Assembly (NCBI RefSeq): GCF_900113415.1
Contig: NZ_FOPH01000002.1
Span: 1-64,000 of the forward strand
Reading direction: 5' to 3'
Length of the DNA stretch: 64,000 nt
Source of the DNA: Oribacterium sp. WCC10
GTDB lineage: Bacteria > Bacillota > Clostridia > Lachnospirales > Lachnospiraceae
Shown here: in pieces, positions 25,182 to 34,354 of the stretch
Layout: the number at the start of each line of letters is the position of its first letter
How positions within the stretch are numbered: position 1 is the first letter of the stretch
Made by a program: the position numbers and the translations under genes
The notes under the pieces: model-generated
Told to the model about the DNA's origin: nothing
Databases searched by the model: none
The model's input: the letters and a program-made list of their open reading frames with translations, nothing else

Positions 25182-26333
25182 ATGAAAGATATTGATGTAA
25201 AAAAGAAAAAAGAGAGAGATCCCGGAATAGATTTAGTCAGAGTGGTTGCATGCCTTCTTGTTATAGGTACTCATGTCGATGTGATGGGAACAGGAGATGC
25301 AACTAAACTTTTTATAAGACTACTGTTTAGTGATGGTGTAGCACTTTTTTTTATACTAAGTGGTTTTTTCTTTTTTAGGAAGGGATTTGCAGAAACTTTA
25401 AAACGTTCTATCAGGAGTATAGTGATTCCTGGACTTGTGGTGATGTTTCTGAGTTATCAATTTGCACCTTTTATTCGTACAGAACAGACTTTTATATATT
25501 GTCTTACGCATTTTAGCATTGGTATATGTAATTTTCTGAGTGATGTTTTTTCCTGGGGAGGAAATATAAGGGAAAGTGTAGCTTCTCATTTATGGTATAT
25601 ATTCACATATCTTCAGCTCGTACTTGCCTACCCGCTTTTGAAACCATTATATACAAAGGTGATGATAGATGGTGATCAGGTGGATATATATCGCAGATAC
25701 AGATGGTTCATTATAGGGTTTATATTTCTTAACCAGATAGTTATGGATCTTAATATGACAGGTCTTATAAGTTTTTTACCGGTATATATAGCTCCGTTTA
25801 TGCTGTATACAGCTCCGGCTATGCTTCTTATGATAGGAGCAGAAATATCCTGGTTAAAGGATTATCTTTCTGATTCAAAGAACAGAAAGATCGTATTGAT
25901 GGTTTCTCTGACAGTACTCATTGTAGTGTTTGCTGTTCGGTTTATGTTTCAGAGGCTGGTATTCAGTTTGAATCAGACTCAGGATTTTTATCTGTATTGG
26001 AATTGTGCCTTTGCAACCGTACAAAGTACTGCATTTATAGTGCTGATATCATGTTTCGACTTTCATACCGGTAAAGTTGCAGGTTGTATAGCTAGGGTCG
26101 GAAGATATACTTTCTGGATATATCTTGTTCATTATGCTATCTATTATATGATTTATTATAGGAAGGGACCCGACTGGAATTTCGGTTTTATAGATATTAC
26201 AAGCGGATATGACACTATGATGAAGGAAATAATGCATCTCTTGATACGTATTCCTACGGTGTTTGTACTCTCTCTGGCAGTAAGTTTTATTATAACCAAT
26301 ATTCCCGGATTAATAAAAAGAAGAAAAAGATAG
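25182..26333 (+). CDS. Acyltransferase family 3 membrane protein
   Basis: An integral membrane O-acyltransferase (acyltransferase_3 family, as in OatA or WecH) with about ten helices and 383 aa. N-terminal motif DPGIDLVRVVACLLVIGTHVD carries the family His, and LFSDGVALFFILSGFFFFRKG and VASHLWYIFTYLQLVLAYPLL follow. Such enzymes transfer acyl groups to wall polymers, polysaccharides or lipids. The ATG at 25182 is 2 bases after azlD; the ribosome binding site is weak, so translation is probably coupled. Substrate unknown. Confidence 0.85.
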   Translation: MKDIDVKKKKERDPGIDLVRVVACLLVIGTHVDVMGTGDATKLFIRLLFSDGVALFFILSGFFFFRKGFAETLKRSIRSIVIPGLVVMFLSYQFAPFIRTEQTFIYCLTHFSIGICNFLSDVFSWGGNIRESVASHLWYIFTYLQLVLAYPLLKPLYTKVMIDGDQVDIYRRYRWFIIGFIFLNQIVMDLNMTGLISFLPVYIAPFMLYTAPAMLLMIGAEISWLKDYLSDSKNRKIVLMVSLTVLIVVFAVRFMFQRLVFSLNQTQDFYLYWNCAFATVQSTAFIVLISCFDFHTGKVAGCIARVGRYTFWIYLVHYAIYYMIYYRKGPDWNFGFIDITSGYDTMMKEIMHLLIRIPTVFVLSLAVSFIITNIPGLIKRRKR

Positions 26334-26357
26334 TTATAGAAGAATCATTTGCAAAAC

Positions 26358-26412
26358 AAAATCGCTTCTCATGATAATCTCAGATAAAGAGAAATCATGA
26401 GGAGCGATTTTT
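26358..26412. terminator. Bidirectional terminator between the acyltransferase gene and rsmI
   Basis: AAAATCGCTTCTCATGAT pairs with ATCATGAGGAGCGATTTT (one G-T pair), with A- and T-runs at the two ends. Confidence 0.92.
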
Positions 26413-26498
26413 AATTAATATCCGATTTATTTATGATTTATGTAAATAATATTTTACATGGAAAAGCTTATGAAGTTGAAGTGCAAATATGAATAGGA

Positions 26499-27350
26499 TC
26501 AGGTCTTGAGCAGTGTATATATATCACGCTTTGAAACACCCCTATCCCTGGCTACAGCTTTCATGGCATCCTTTTCAGACATTCCTTTACCAAGATAATG
26601 TTCCATATGCTCTTCGACAGGCATCTCATTCCAGTTGGCCTCGTTTTCAGCGGCAATATCTTCCGGAGAACGTCCTTCTATAACAAGAACATATTCCCCG
26701 CGGGGATCTTCTGACTCATATTTGGTGATTGCTTCGGCAAGAGTTGTTCTTATTGCTTCTTCGTGTTTTTTGGTAAGTTCACGGCATAGAGATATTCTGC
26801 GATCTTCCCCCAGCGTTTTTGCCAGATCCTTGAGGGTGGCTTTTAGCTTATGAGGTGCTTCATATAAGATCATGGTCCTAGTCTCTGTGCGAAGTTCTTC
26901 AAGTATTCTTGTACGTTCCTTCTTATCTGCCTTTTCTGTGGGAAGAAATGCTTCGAAGGCAAATCTTCTGGTGGGAAGTGCTGATATAGTCAATGCTGTG
27001 ATGGCAGCAGCAGGACCGGGCAGGGATGTAATGGTAATGCCGGCTTCGGCAGCCTGATGAACCAGCTCTTCACCGGGATCTGAAATACATGGTGTTCCTG
27101 CATCAGTTATGATAGCCACATTTTTTCCGTTTAGCATGTCGTTTACAAGAGTTTTTGCCTTATCATATTTGTTAAATTCGTGATAAGCAGTCATAGGTGT
27201 ATGTATATCAAAATGATTTAAAAGTTTGATGGAATTTCTGGTATCCTCAGCAGCGATGACATCAACGCTTTTTAAGCAATTAATGACTCTGTAGGTTATA
27301 TCTTCCAGATTTCCAATAGGTGTTGCACACACATAAAGTGTTCCAGACAT
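26499..27350 (-). CDS. rsmI: 16S rRNA (cytidine1402-2'-O)-methyltransferase RsmI
   Basis: RsmI methylates the ribose of C1402 in 16S rRNA. The 283-aa product begins GTLYVCATPIGNLEDITYRV and has VDVIAAEDTRNSIKLLNHF, ITDAGTPCISDPGEELV, LPGPAAAITALTISALPTRRFAFEAFLP and LYEAPHKLKATLKDL, the full set of family signatures. The gene reads on the - strand. In Bacillus rsmI lies near yabB/yaaT; here it is 20 kb away and inverted. Confidence 0.95.
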   Translation of the reverse strand: MSGTLYVCATPIGNLEDITYRVINCLKSVDVIAAEDTRNSIKLLNHFDIHTPMTAYHEFNKYDKAKTLVNDMLNGKNVAIITDAGTPCISDPGEELVHQAAEAGITITSLPGPAAAITALTISALPTRRFAFEAFLPTEKADKKERTRILEELRTETRTMILYEAPHKLKATLKDLAKTLGEDRRISLCRELTKKHEEAIRTTLAEAITKYESEDPRGEYVLVIEGRSPEDIAAENEANWNEMPVEEHMEHYLGKGMSEKDAMKAVARDRGVSKRDIYTLLKT

Positions 27351-27484
27351 AATTTGTTCTCCGTTTAATATGATGTAAGTTTAAGCCTTTTTTGAAAAAT
27401 CTTTCAGTAATAAATGATTGTAACTTAAGAATATCATATTAACTAGGAATTTTTTGCGTAAAGATTAAGATTTACGCACTATAC

Positions 27485-27513
27485 TTGCAATTGCATAACA
27501 GCTTTGATATATT
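27485..27513 (+). promoter_or_regulatory. Sigma-A promoter for the lipoprotein gene
   Basis: -35 TTGCAA (27485-27490), 17-base spacer, -10 TATATT (27508-27513). It lies 88 bases before the ATG and directly downstream of a GCGTAAA/TTTACGC inverted repeat (27456-27477). Confidence 0.65.
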
Positions 27514-27600
27514 ACAGCTTGTATTTTTCAGGGGCTCGTAAGAGTCTTTCGTTTTATAAAGATTTAAAGTGAGATTTAGTTTTTTGAGGAGATAGATTTT

Positions 27601-28149
27601 ATGAAAAAATTTATTGCTATGCTCATGATTGCAGTCACAGTACTTGCTGTTGTTGGTTGTGGTAGTAAGTCAAAGGAGGAGAATGAGAGTGCTTCTGAGA
27701 CTCTTATAGCTCCTGATGGAAGTATCGTACAGGAAACTACACAGGAGGAAACTAATCCTGAAAACGGTCTTCCTCTTTCGAAGCAGCCTGATCCCAATGC
27801 ACCTGTTGTTGATACAGTTGTGGTATATGCAATAGTTAACGGAAATATGTCTCAGGTTATGGATTCAGTAGACAAGCTTACAGAGGAGTCACTTCTTGAT
27901 AAGCTGATTGAACTTGGAACTGTAGGTTCTTCAACAAAGCTTGTAAGTTTTAATACTGAGGAGACAGGAGAGACTCAGGAGGCTGGTCCAGGTTCTTCTG
28001 ACAAGACAATATCAATTAAGAACGGAGTACTCGTTCTCAGTGATTTTTCAGCGGGCAAGGGACTTGATGAGGAGACAGCAAAGAAGGCTGTGGCTGATAC
28101 ATTTACACTCAACTATGAGCTCTCAGGCTGTACAGTTGAAATACAGTAA
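27601..28149 (+). CDS. Lipoprotein with a GerMN-like domain
   Basis: A 182-aa secreted lipoprotein: a lipobox VVGC places the lipidated Cys at about residue 20. A Glu/Ser/Thr-rich linker (about 21-65) follows. The C-terminal domain (VDTVVVYAIVNGNMSQVMDSVDKLTEESLLDKLIELG ... GVLVLSDFSAG) resembles GerMN domains found in spore germination and surface proteins, but the match is by eye only. The gene has its own promoter and terminator. Function unknown. Confidence 0.75.
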   Translation: MKKFIAMLMIAVTVLAVVGCGSKSKEENESASETLIAPDGSIVQETTQEETNPENGLPLSKQPDPNAPVVDTVVVYAIVNGNMSQVMDSVDKLTEESLLDKLIELGTVGSSTKLVSFNTEETGETQEAGPGSSDKTISIKNGVLVLSDFSAGKGLDEETAKKAVADTFTLNYELSGCTVEIQ

Positions 28150-28168
28150 TTGCATAGATTATCAGAAG

Positions 28169-28195
28169 ACTCTTCCTAAATGGAAGAGTTTTTTT
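28169..28195 (+). terminator. Rho-independent terminator after the lipoprotein gene
   Basis: Perfect stem ACTCTTCC/GGAAGAGT, five-base loop, followed by TTTTTT. Confidence 0.93.
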
Positions 28196-28305
28196 ATTAC
28201 GCTTATGTAAGCGGAAATTTTGAAGTGAGTTAAATATATATTTATTACCATAGACAATATCATAGATTTATCGGTTGGGTGATAAGGCTTTGAATCAAGC
28301 CAAAC

Positions 28306-28334
28306 TTGCATTTTGATAGTTCATATCTTATATT
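28306..28334 (+). promoter_or_regulatory. Sigma-A promoter for metG and its long leader
   Basis: -35 TTGCAT (28306-28311), 17-base spacer, -10 TATATT (28329-28334). The implied leader is about 190 bases and ends with a hairpin GGTCATC/GGGTGACC (about 28493-28513) directly before the ribosome binding site GGAAAG. I could not find T-box or SAM-riboswitch consensus elements in it. Confidence 0.55.
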
Positions 28335-28527
28335 GTATAAGTCTGGAACCATATGATTATAGCCTAATATATCAATATATTAAGCTGAGAATCATGGGTA
28401 AGGACATATACATATTATGGTGCCAAAAAATCATAATTCCGGTGTTGTATTTATTGGTGGAGACATTGGTACCAAGAATAAATAAAATCAGGTCATCTTC
28501 CATTAGGGTGACCGGAAAGAGTGAAAT

Positions 28528-30591
28528 ATGGAAAAGAAACCGTACTATATTACTACAGCGATTGCCTATGCATCAGGTAAACCTCATATCGGAAATACAT
28601 ATGAGATTGTTCTTGCGGATGCTATAGCACGTTATAAAAGATTTCAGGGTTATGATGTAAGATTCCAGACCGGAACCGATGAACATGGCCAGAAGATCGA
28701 ACTCAAGGCTGAAGCAGCAGGTGTTACACCTAAGCAGTATGTTGATAATACAGCCGGAGAGATAAAAACAATCTGGGATTTAATGAATACTTCCTATGAT
28801 AAATTCATCCGTACTACAGATGAGTATCATGAGAAACAGGTTCAGAAGATGTTCAAGAAGATGTACGACAAAGGTGACATCTATAAGTCTGAGTATGAAG
28901 GCTGGTATTGTACTCCATGTGAGTCTTTCTGGACTGATTCACAGCTTGTGGACGGAAAGTGTCCTGATTGTGGAAGAGATGTTGAGAAGGCAAGAGAGGA
29001 AGCTTACTTCTTTAAGATGAGTAAGTATGCAGACCGCCTTATGAAGCATATTGAAGAGCATCCTGAATTTATACAGCCTGTTTCCCGTAAGAATGAGATG
29101 GTTAATAACTTCCTTAAGCCGGGTCTTCAGGATCTTTGTGTATCAAGAACATCATTCAAGTGGGGTATCCCTGTAGATTTCGATCCTAAACACGTAGTTT
29201 ATGTATGGCTTGACGCTCTTACAAACTATATTACCGGCCTTGGTTACGATGTTGACGGAAACCATGATGTTCTGTTCAATAAGTTTTGGCCTTGTGATCT
29301 TCACCTCATCGGTAAGGATATAATCCGTTTCCATACACTTTATTGGCCTATCTTCCTTATGAGTCTTGATATACCTCTTCCCAAGCAGGTATTCGGACAT
29401 CCATGGCTTCTTACTGCGGCAGGAAAGTCACAGGAAGGCATAAAAATGTCAAAGTCACGTGGTAATGTTATCTATGCTGATGACCTTGCAAAACTTTTCG
29501 GTGTCGATGCTGTTAGATTCTTCGTTATCCATGAGATGCCATTTGAGAATGATGGAGTTATTTCCTGGGAGCTTATGGTAGAGCGTTATAATTCAATGCT
29601 TGCCAATATACTCGGAAATCTTGTTAAGAGAACCATCTCAATGAGTAACAAGTATTTTGATGGTGTGGTAGAAGATAAGGGCATAGTTGAGTCTGTTGAT
29701 GAAGATCTTAAGGCTACTATTCTTAATGCTGTAAAGACAGCAACAGAAAAGATGGATCAGTTGAGAGTTGCAGATGCACTTACAGCTGTTTTTGATATCT
29801 TCAGAAGATCAAACAAGTATATCGATGAGACTGAGCCATGGGTACTTTCAAAGGATCCGGAGAAGGCAGACAGACTTAAGACAGTTATGTACAACCTTAC
29901 AGAAGCTATCAATATCGGTGCTTCTGTTCTTGAAAGTTTTATGCCTGAGACTGCAGAGTCAATCCTCAGGGAGATCAATGCTGAAAAGCGTGCTCTTTCG
30001 GATATGGATAAGTGGGGACTTTACAAGTCAGGTACCAGGGTAACAGCAGAGCCTGCAACACTCTTTGAGCGTAAGAAGGAAGAGGATGTTATGCAGGAGG
30101 TTGAGAAGATAGAAGCTGCACAGATGGCGGCAGCCGGTGTTCAGGAAGTAAAGAATGAGGGGGCTTCAGCTGAAGAACAGGTTGAAGGAGACGGAATGCC
30201 AGAGACTATCGATGAGAATGGTGACTGTGCTCCTGATACAAAAGTTTCAGATCCTGAAAAGAAGGCTGAGATAACCTACGATGACTTTGCAAAAATTGAG
30301 TTCCGTGTAGGAAAGATACTTCATGCTGAGGAAGTAAAGAAATCAAAGAAACTTCTTAAGTTCAAGGTTCAGGTAGGATCAGAGATACGTACCATTTTGA
30401 GTGGTATTAAGAAGGCATATAAGCCTGAGGATCTGGTTGGAAAGAGAGTTATGATCGTTGCAAATCTTGCTCCACGTATGATTGCCGGTGAGGAATCACA
30501 GGGAATGATCATCGCAGCAGAGGATGACGATGAGAATATCGCTCTTATGACACCGATGAGTAAGATGCCTTCAGGCTCTATCATCTGTTGA
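28528..30591 (+). CDS. metG: Methionyl-tRNA synthetase
   Basis: Class I synthetase that charges tRNA-Met. The 687-aa product has the HIGH motif in ASGKPHIGNTYE (residues 12-23), the zinc knuckle CTPCESFW...CPDCGRD, the KMSKSRGN motif (about residues 306-313), an anticodon domain, and a C-terminal tRNA-binding OB domain (FAKIEFRVGKILHAEEV ... LAPRMIAGEESQGMI). A 60-residue acidic linker joins the last two parts. Length matches the dimeric form. It is followed after 18 bases by traX. Confidence 0.97.
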   Translation: MEKKPYYITTAIAYASGKPHIGNTYEIVLADAIARYKRFQGYDVRFQTGTDEHGQKIELKAEAAGVTPKQYVDNTAGEIKTIWDLMNTSYDKFIRTTDEYHEKQVQKMFKKMYDKGDIYKSEYEGWYCTPCESFWTDSQLVDGKCPDCGRDVEKAREEAYFFKMSKYADRLMKHIEEHPEFIQPVSRKNEMVNNFLKPGLQDLCVSRTSFKWGIPVDFDPKHVVYVWLDALTNYITGLGYDVDGNHDVLFNKFWPCDLHLIGKDIIRFHTLYWPIFLMSLDIPLPKQVFGHPWLLTAAGKSQEGIKMSKSRGNVIYADDLAKLFGVDAVRFFVIHEMPFENDGVISWELMVERYNSMLANILGNLVKRTISMSNKYFDGVVEDKGIVESVDEDLKATILNAVKTATEKMDQLRVADALTAVFDIFRRSNKYIDETEPWVLSKDPEKADRLKTVMYNLTEAINIGASVLESFMPETAESILREINAEKRALSDMDKWGLYKSGTRVTAEPATLFERKKEEDVMQEVEKIEAAQMAAAGVQEVKNEGASAEEQVEGDGMPETIDENGDCAPDTKVSDPEKKAEITYDDFAKIEFRVGKILHAEEVKKSKKLLKFKVQVGSEIRTILSGIKKAYKPEDLVGKRVMIVANLAPRMIAGEESQGMIIAAEDDDENIALMTPMSKMPSGSIIC

Positions 30592-30609
30592 TGGACAGTT
30601 GGTTTAGTT

Positions 30610-31389
30610 ATGGCAACTTATCACAGTGTACTCAATAGTACAAAAAAGAATATAGGTATTTCTGGTGGGACACTGAAGTTTTTTGCTGCATTAATGATGA
30701 CCGCATATTATTTTGCGGTCATCATTATCCAAAACGGAAAACTTTACGGTTATGTCGATGAGTATTATCAGATGGCAATAGCTACTGAAGAAGGCGCCAG
30801 ATGGCTTAAACTTTTCAATTTTCTTATAGTTTTTCGACATTTCAGCTTTCCTTTTTTTGCATTTCTTTTGGTGGAAGGGTTTATACATACTTCCGGTTTC
30901 TGGAAATATTTCATTAGAGTATTAGTTTTTGCTATTATTTCAGAAGTTCCTTTTGACTTATGTCTGTATAACGAAACATATAATTGGGGACTTCAGAATC
31001 CTTTATTTACATTGGCCGCAGGCTTACTGGTTATGCATTATATGTATAAGTGGCGTCACAATGTATTCATGAAATGGGGCGTTGTGGCATTAGGTGCAGG
31101 AATAGCATATCTTTTGAATTTTCAGTTTGGTCTTTTCGGTATACTGAGCATTGCATTTATGTACAATTTCCATAAGGAAAAGGTGCTTCAGATAGGAAGC
31201 GGTGCCATTGTAACTGCAATAGGAAGTGTGTCAGCATATTTTCTTCCGGTGCTGTGCTTTATACCAATTTGGTTTTATAACGGAGAGAGAGGCCATTTTA
31301 ACCCTAAGTGGCTGTATTATATTTACTATCCACTTCATCTCGTTGTTTTTTATATGATGATTTATATTGGAGCGATGATTACTGTATGA
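30610..31389 (+). CDS. TraX-family membrane protein
   Basis: A 259-aa integral membrane protein of the TraX family, named after the F-pilin N-acetyltransferase but chromosomal and of unknown role in Firmicutes. Motifs: GGTLKFFAALMMTAYYFAV, FRHFSFPFFAFLLVEGFIHT (family pattern GRiaFPiFaFLlveGf) and RVLVFAIISEVPFDLCLYN. About eight helices. Its stop overlaps the tatD start (ATGA), so the two are coupled. An acetyltransferase role is possible but not shown. Confidence 0.87.
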   Translation: MATYHSVLNSTKKNIGISGGTLKFFAALMMTAYYFAVIIIQNGKLYGYVDEYYQMAIATEEGARWLKLFNFLIVFRHFSFPFFAFLLVEGFIHTSGFWKYFIRVLVFAIISEVPFDLCLYNETYNWGLQNPLFTLAAGLLVMHYMYKWRHNVFMKWGVVALGAGIAYLLNFQFGLFGILSIAFMYNFHKEKVLQIGSGAIVTAIGSVSAYFLPVLCFIPIWFYNGERGHFNPKWLYYIYYPLHLVVFYMMIYIGAMITV

Positions 31390-32276
31390 TAGATGGAAAG
31401 AAAATATTTGATACTCATGCTCATCTTAATGATGAAAGTTTCGATACTGACAGGAATGAAGTCATAATGGCATTAAATCTCAGTGGAGTGAGTGCGTTCA
31501 CTGAGATAGGTTTTGATATGCCATCCAGCAGAAAAGCTATTGAACTTGCAGAAACATATGATGATGTCTATGCTACAGTAGGGTTTCATCCTGATCATAG
31601 TGATATGTGTACTGATTCAGATATTATGGAAATACGTACAATGGTCGAGAGAGATAAGGGAAGAGCATGCGGTGATGAAAAAAATCTCAGGAAAATCGTT
31701 GCTATAGGTGAGATTGGTCTTGATTATCACTATACGAGAGCCGGAATCATCGAATCTGCATTAAAGGAAGGACGTGAGCCTGATCCTGCAGATCTCGAAA
31801 AGGCAGATCCTGAGCCGGAGATACAGAAAGACACTTTTTCACGTATGCTGAAGCTTGCGGTTGAACTTGGAATGCCTATCAATGTACATTCCAGAGATGC
31901 GGCAAAAGATACATATGATTACATTGTGTCCCATCATGGATATGCAAATGGAGGAGTTATACATTGCTTCAGCTATTCACTTGAGATGGCTAAGTTATAT
32001 GTGAAGCTTGGAATGTGCATAGGCATAGGCGGTGTCATAACATTTAAAAATTCCAAGAAGATAAAAGAGGTTGTGGAAAACATACCGATTGACAATATAG
32101 TTTTGGAGACAGATTGTCCGTATATGGCACCGATACCTTTAAGAGGTACGAGAAATGACCCGAGAAATCTGAGGTTCGTTGTGGATAAAGTAGCAGAGCT
32201 TAAGGATATGAGTCCTGATGATGTTATACGTATTACTACAGAAAATGCCAAAAGGGTATACAGGATAAATATGTAG
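31386..32276 (+). CDS. TatD-family metal-dependent hydrolase
   Basis: A 296-aa TatD-type amidohydrolase-fold enzyme, often a 3'-5' DNase or D-aminoacyl-type hydrolase. Visible ligands: FDTHAHLND (HxH), AIGEIGLDYHY (Glu), INVHSRDA (His), VIHCFSY (His) and LETDCPYMAP (Asp). An insertion (about residues 115-140: EGREPDPADLEKADPEPE) is longer than in most members. The ATG at 31386 overlaps the traX stop; the frame extends upstream but has no better start. Confidence 0.93.
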   Translation: MIDGKKIFDTHAHLNDESFDTDRNEVIMALNLSGVSAFTEIGFDMPSSRKAIELAETYDDVYATVGFHPDHSDMCTDSDIMEIRTMVERDKGRACGDEKNLRKIVAIGEIGLDYHYTRAGIIESALKEGREPDPADLEKADPEPEIQKDTFSRMLKLAVELGMPINVHSRDAAKDTYDYIVSHHGYANGGVIHCFSYSLEMAKLYVKLGMCIGIGGVITFKNSKKIKEVVENIPIDNIVLETDCPYMAPIPLRGTRNDPRNLRFVVDKVAELKDMSPDDVIRITTENAKRVYRINM

Positions 32277-32277
32277 T

Positions 32278-32323
32278 AAAAAAGCGGCTGTTACAATGTT
32301 TATAACATGTAGCAGTCGCTTTA
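32278..32323 (-). terminator. Terminator for the SRP RNA (minus strand)
   Basis: AAAGCGGCTGTTACAATGT and ACATGTAGCAGTCGCTTT form a long hairpin. Read on the minus strand it ends in TTTTTT, so it terminates ffs; it may also slow transcription from tatD on the other strand. Confidence 0.75.
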
Positions 32324-32337
32324 CAATTAATAAAAAG

Positions 32338-32450
32338 CCTCAGGGCTGAATAGGTGTATCCACGTCACATGGGAGAATCCTCTTAGTGCTGCTACGTTCC
32401 CGTCCTGACACGGTTCGAGGGACCCATTGCGTGGGGCCCAAACAACCCCA
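32338..32450 (-). ncRNA. ffs: Signal recognition particle RNA, small bacterial type
   Basis: On the minus strand the apical domain reads GTCAGGACGGGAACGTAGCAGC, the SRP RNA helix 8 motif that binds Ffh (GGGAACG in place of the common GGAAG). Flanking arms pair: GGGTTG with CAGCCC at the base, CCACG with CGTGG, and ATGGG with CCCAT. The length of about 110 nt fits the Alu-less form. It is convergent with tatD and divergent from the MBOAT gene. The exact ends are estimates from pairing. Confidence 0.88.
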
Positions 32451-32541
32451 AAGCAAGTGAAGTATACATGAAAAAGAGAAAAATGGCAATAGGATAAATG
32501 ATATCCTGATAAAGTCGCGGAATATAATAGGTTTACAAAAT

Positions 32542-34290
32542 ATGAGTTTTACAAGTCTGCTTTTTGTTACAGTCTTTATTCCTGTATTTACGACAATTTA
32601 CTACATCATACAGGGAAATAAATATAGAAACATATGGCTGCTTACTGGATCGTTGATATTCTATTCATTTGGAGGAATAAACTATCTCGTTCTTTTGGTT
32701 CTGATGGCGTCATGGTCGTGTTTTATAGCTGGCAGGATTCAGAGATCGATTAATCTGGCTGAGAAGTCATCTCCCGGATTTCAGGATGGCGATGAAGAGT
32801 TTATGAATCCTTCTGAGCATGATGCATATGAGAAGAGTAAAAGAGCGGCTAAGATTTGGCTTCTGATTGGTGTCATAGTGCTTGCGGTAGTGCTGATAAC
32901 GTTTAAATATATGGGCTTTATCATTAACAGCACATCAATTATGCCTAAGATAGATAAATTTAGAGAAGGCATCATAAGTATGGGCATGCCTATCGGAATA
33001 TCTTTCTATACATTTAAACTTATCAGTTATATATCTGATGTATATAGGAGGAAGACAAAATCGGGCAATTTATTTAATGTTATGCTATATACTGTAGTAT
33101 TCCATCAGGTATCTCAGGGACCTATAGTGAGGTATGACACTATGGCTTCACAGTTTAAGAACAGAAGCTTTTCGTGGGAAGGGACTTCCAATGGTATTGC
33201 CAGATTCTGTTTGGGACTTGCCAAGAAAACGATTCTTGCAGATCACTGTGGAAAACTTGCGGGAATGTTTCTTCCAATTACAGCAGGGGCATCATATTCA
33301 GTAGGTGGTGCATACATAGGATCCTTGTGTTATATGTTGCAGCTGTACATAGATTTTTCTGCTTATTCTGACATGGCAATAGGCCTTGGACAGATGGTAG
33401 GATTTAATTATCCTGAAAACTTCAATTATCCTTATGCGGCTACTTCTGTCAGAGATTTCTGGAAGAGATGGCATATATCACTAAGCACATTCTTCAGAGA
33501 TTATGTATACATACCTTTGGGCGGAAACAGAGTCGGATTTATGAGACTTATTCTCAATCTTTTAGTTGTGTGGCTATTGACTGGAATATGGCATGGTGCA
33601 AGTTCTAATTTTATACTTTGGGGGCTTTATTACTTTGTATTTATAGTCATAGAGAATCTTGTTCATAAATTTATCAGATTTCCTCAATGTACCGGGGTGA
33701 TCGGTATCATTTTAAATGTTTGTTGCAGGGTATATACGATTGTTATAGTTTATTTTGGATGGGTGCTATTCCGAATATCAGATTTCACAAGTCTTTCAGA
33801 GGTGGTAAAAGTAATGGCCGGAATGAGCGACAGAGAGCTGTTTAGTACATCTGAAGCATTGATGCTCCGGGGGAATATGTATTTTCTTATAGCATCCCTG
33901 ACTGTGTGTACTCCTTTATGGAAGTATCTGGCAGAAAAGATAAATGCTGTACTTATGCACAGTTTCAAAAAAGAAGCCAGAGAAATACAAAATCTTGAAA
34001 ATGAAAATTCATTGTATAAGCAGGAAACAACAAAAGATCAGGTTCTTGTTGAGAAGTATGGTCAGAATAATGGCGATATTCTAAAAGAAGTGAGGGAGCA
34101 GGACATTCAGAATCATGAAAAAATGCTTAGCAGGCTGGAAAACAGGCTTCGAAAGAGAAAAAGTGAACGTGCAAGAATAGAGGCTGTATACTATGGTGTA
34201 CGCACTCTGCTTATTCTGTTTTTCCTGTTCGTATCAATTTTGTCTATGGTGGGAGCAAGCTATACTCCGTTCCTGTATAATCAGTTTTAG
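32542..34290 (+). CDS. MBOAT-family membrane O-acyltransferase
   Basis: A 582-aa membrane-bound O-acyltransferase of the AlgI/PatA/DltB kind, which passes acyl groups across the membrane onto polysaccharides. Motifs: GIPIGISFYTFKLISYISDVYRRK-type segment, QGPIVRYDTM, AYSDMAIGLGQMVGFNYPENF, SVRDFWKRWHISLSTFFRDYVYIPLGG and the catalytic His in LLTGIWHGASSNFILWG. A soluble Glu/Lys-rich insertion (about residues 475-555) precedes the last helix. The DHHW gene 64 bases downstream is the expected periplasmic-side partner, as AlgJ/AlgX are to AlgI. Confidence 0.92.
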   Translation: MSFTSLLFVTVFIPVFTTIYYIIQGNKYRNIWLLTGSLIFYSFGGINYLVLLVLMASWSCFIAGRIQRSINLAEKSSPGFQDGDEEFMNPSEHDAYEKSKRAAKIWLLIGVIVLAVVLITFKYMGFIINSTSIMPKIDKFREGIISMGMPIGISFYTFKLISYISDVYRRKTKSGNLFNVMLYTVVFHQVSQGPIVRYDTMASQFKNRSFSWEGTSNGIARFCLGLAKKTILADHCGKLAGMFLPITAGASYSVGGAYIGSLCYMLQLYIDFSAYSDMAIGLGQMVGFNYPENFNYPYAATSVRDFWKRWHISLSTFFRDYVYIPLGGNRVGFMRLILNLLVVWLLTGIWHGASSNFILWGLYYFVFIVIENLVHKFIRFPQCTGVIGIILNVCCRVYTIVIVYFGWVLFRISDFTSLSEVVKVMAGMSDRELFSTSEALMLRGNMYFLIASLTVCTPLWKYLAEKINAVLMHSFKKEAREIQNLENENSLYKQETTKDQVLVEKYGQNNGDILKEVREQDIQNHEKMLSRLENRLRKRKSERARIEAVYYGVRTLLILFFLFVSILSMVGASYTPFLYNQF

Positions 34291-34354
34291 CTATTGACGG
34301 CAGAGCGTATATAATCAGGTATTTACTGAAAAGATATTTACATATAATAAAGAA

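Noticed and set aside
28341-28527. T-box or SAM riboswitch in the metG leader
   Set aside because: No GGGTGGNACCGCG-type antiterminator and no SAM-I core were found; GGGTGACC is too short a match.
28313-28627. 104-aa open frame before metG
   Set aside because: It overlaps the metG start in another frame, has no ribosome binding site and a composition unlike real proteins here.
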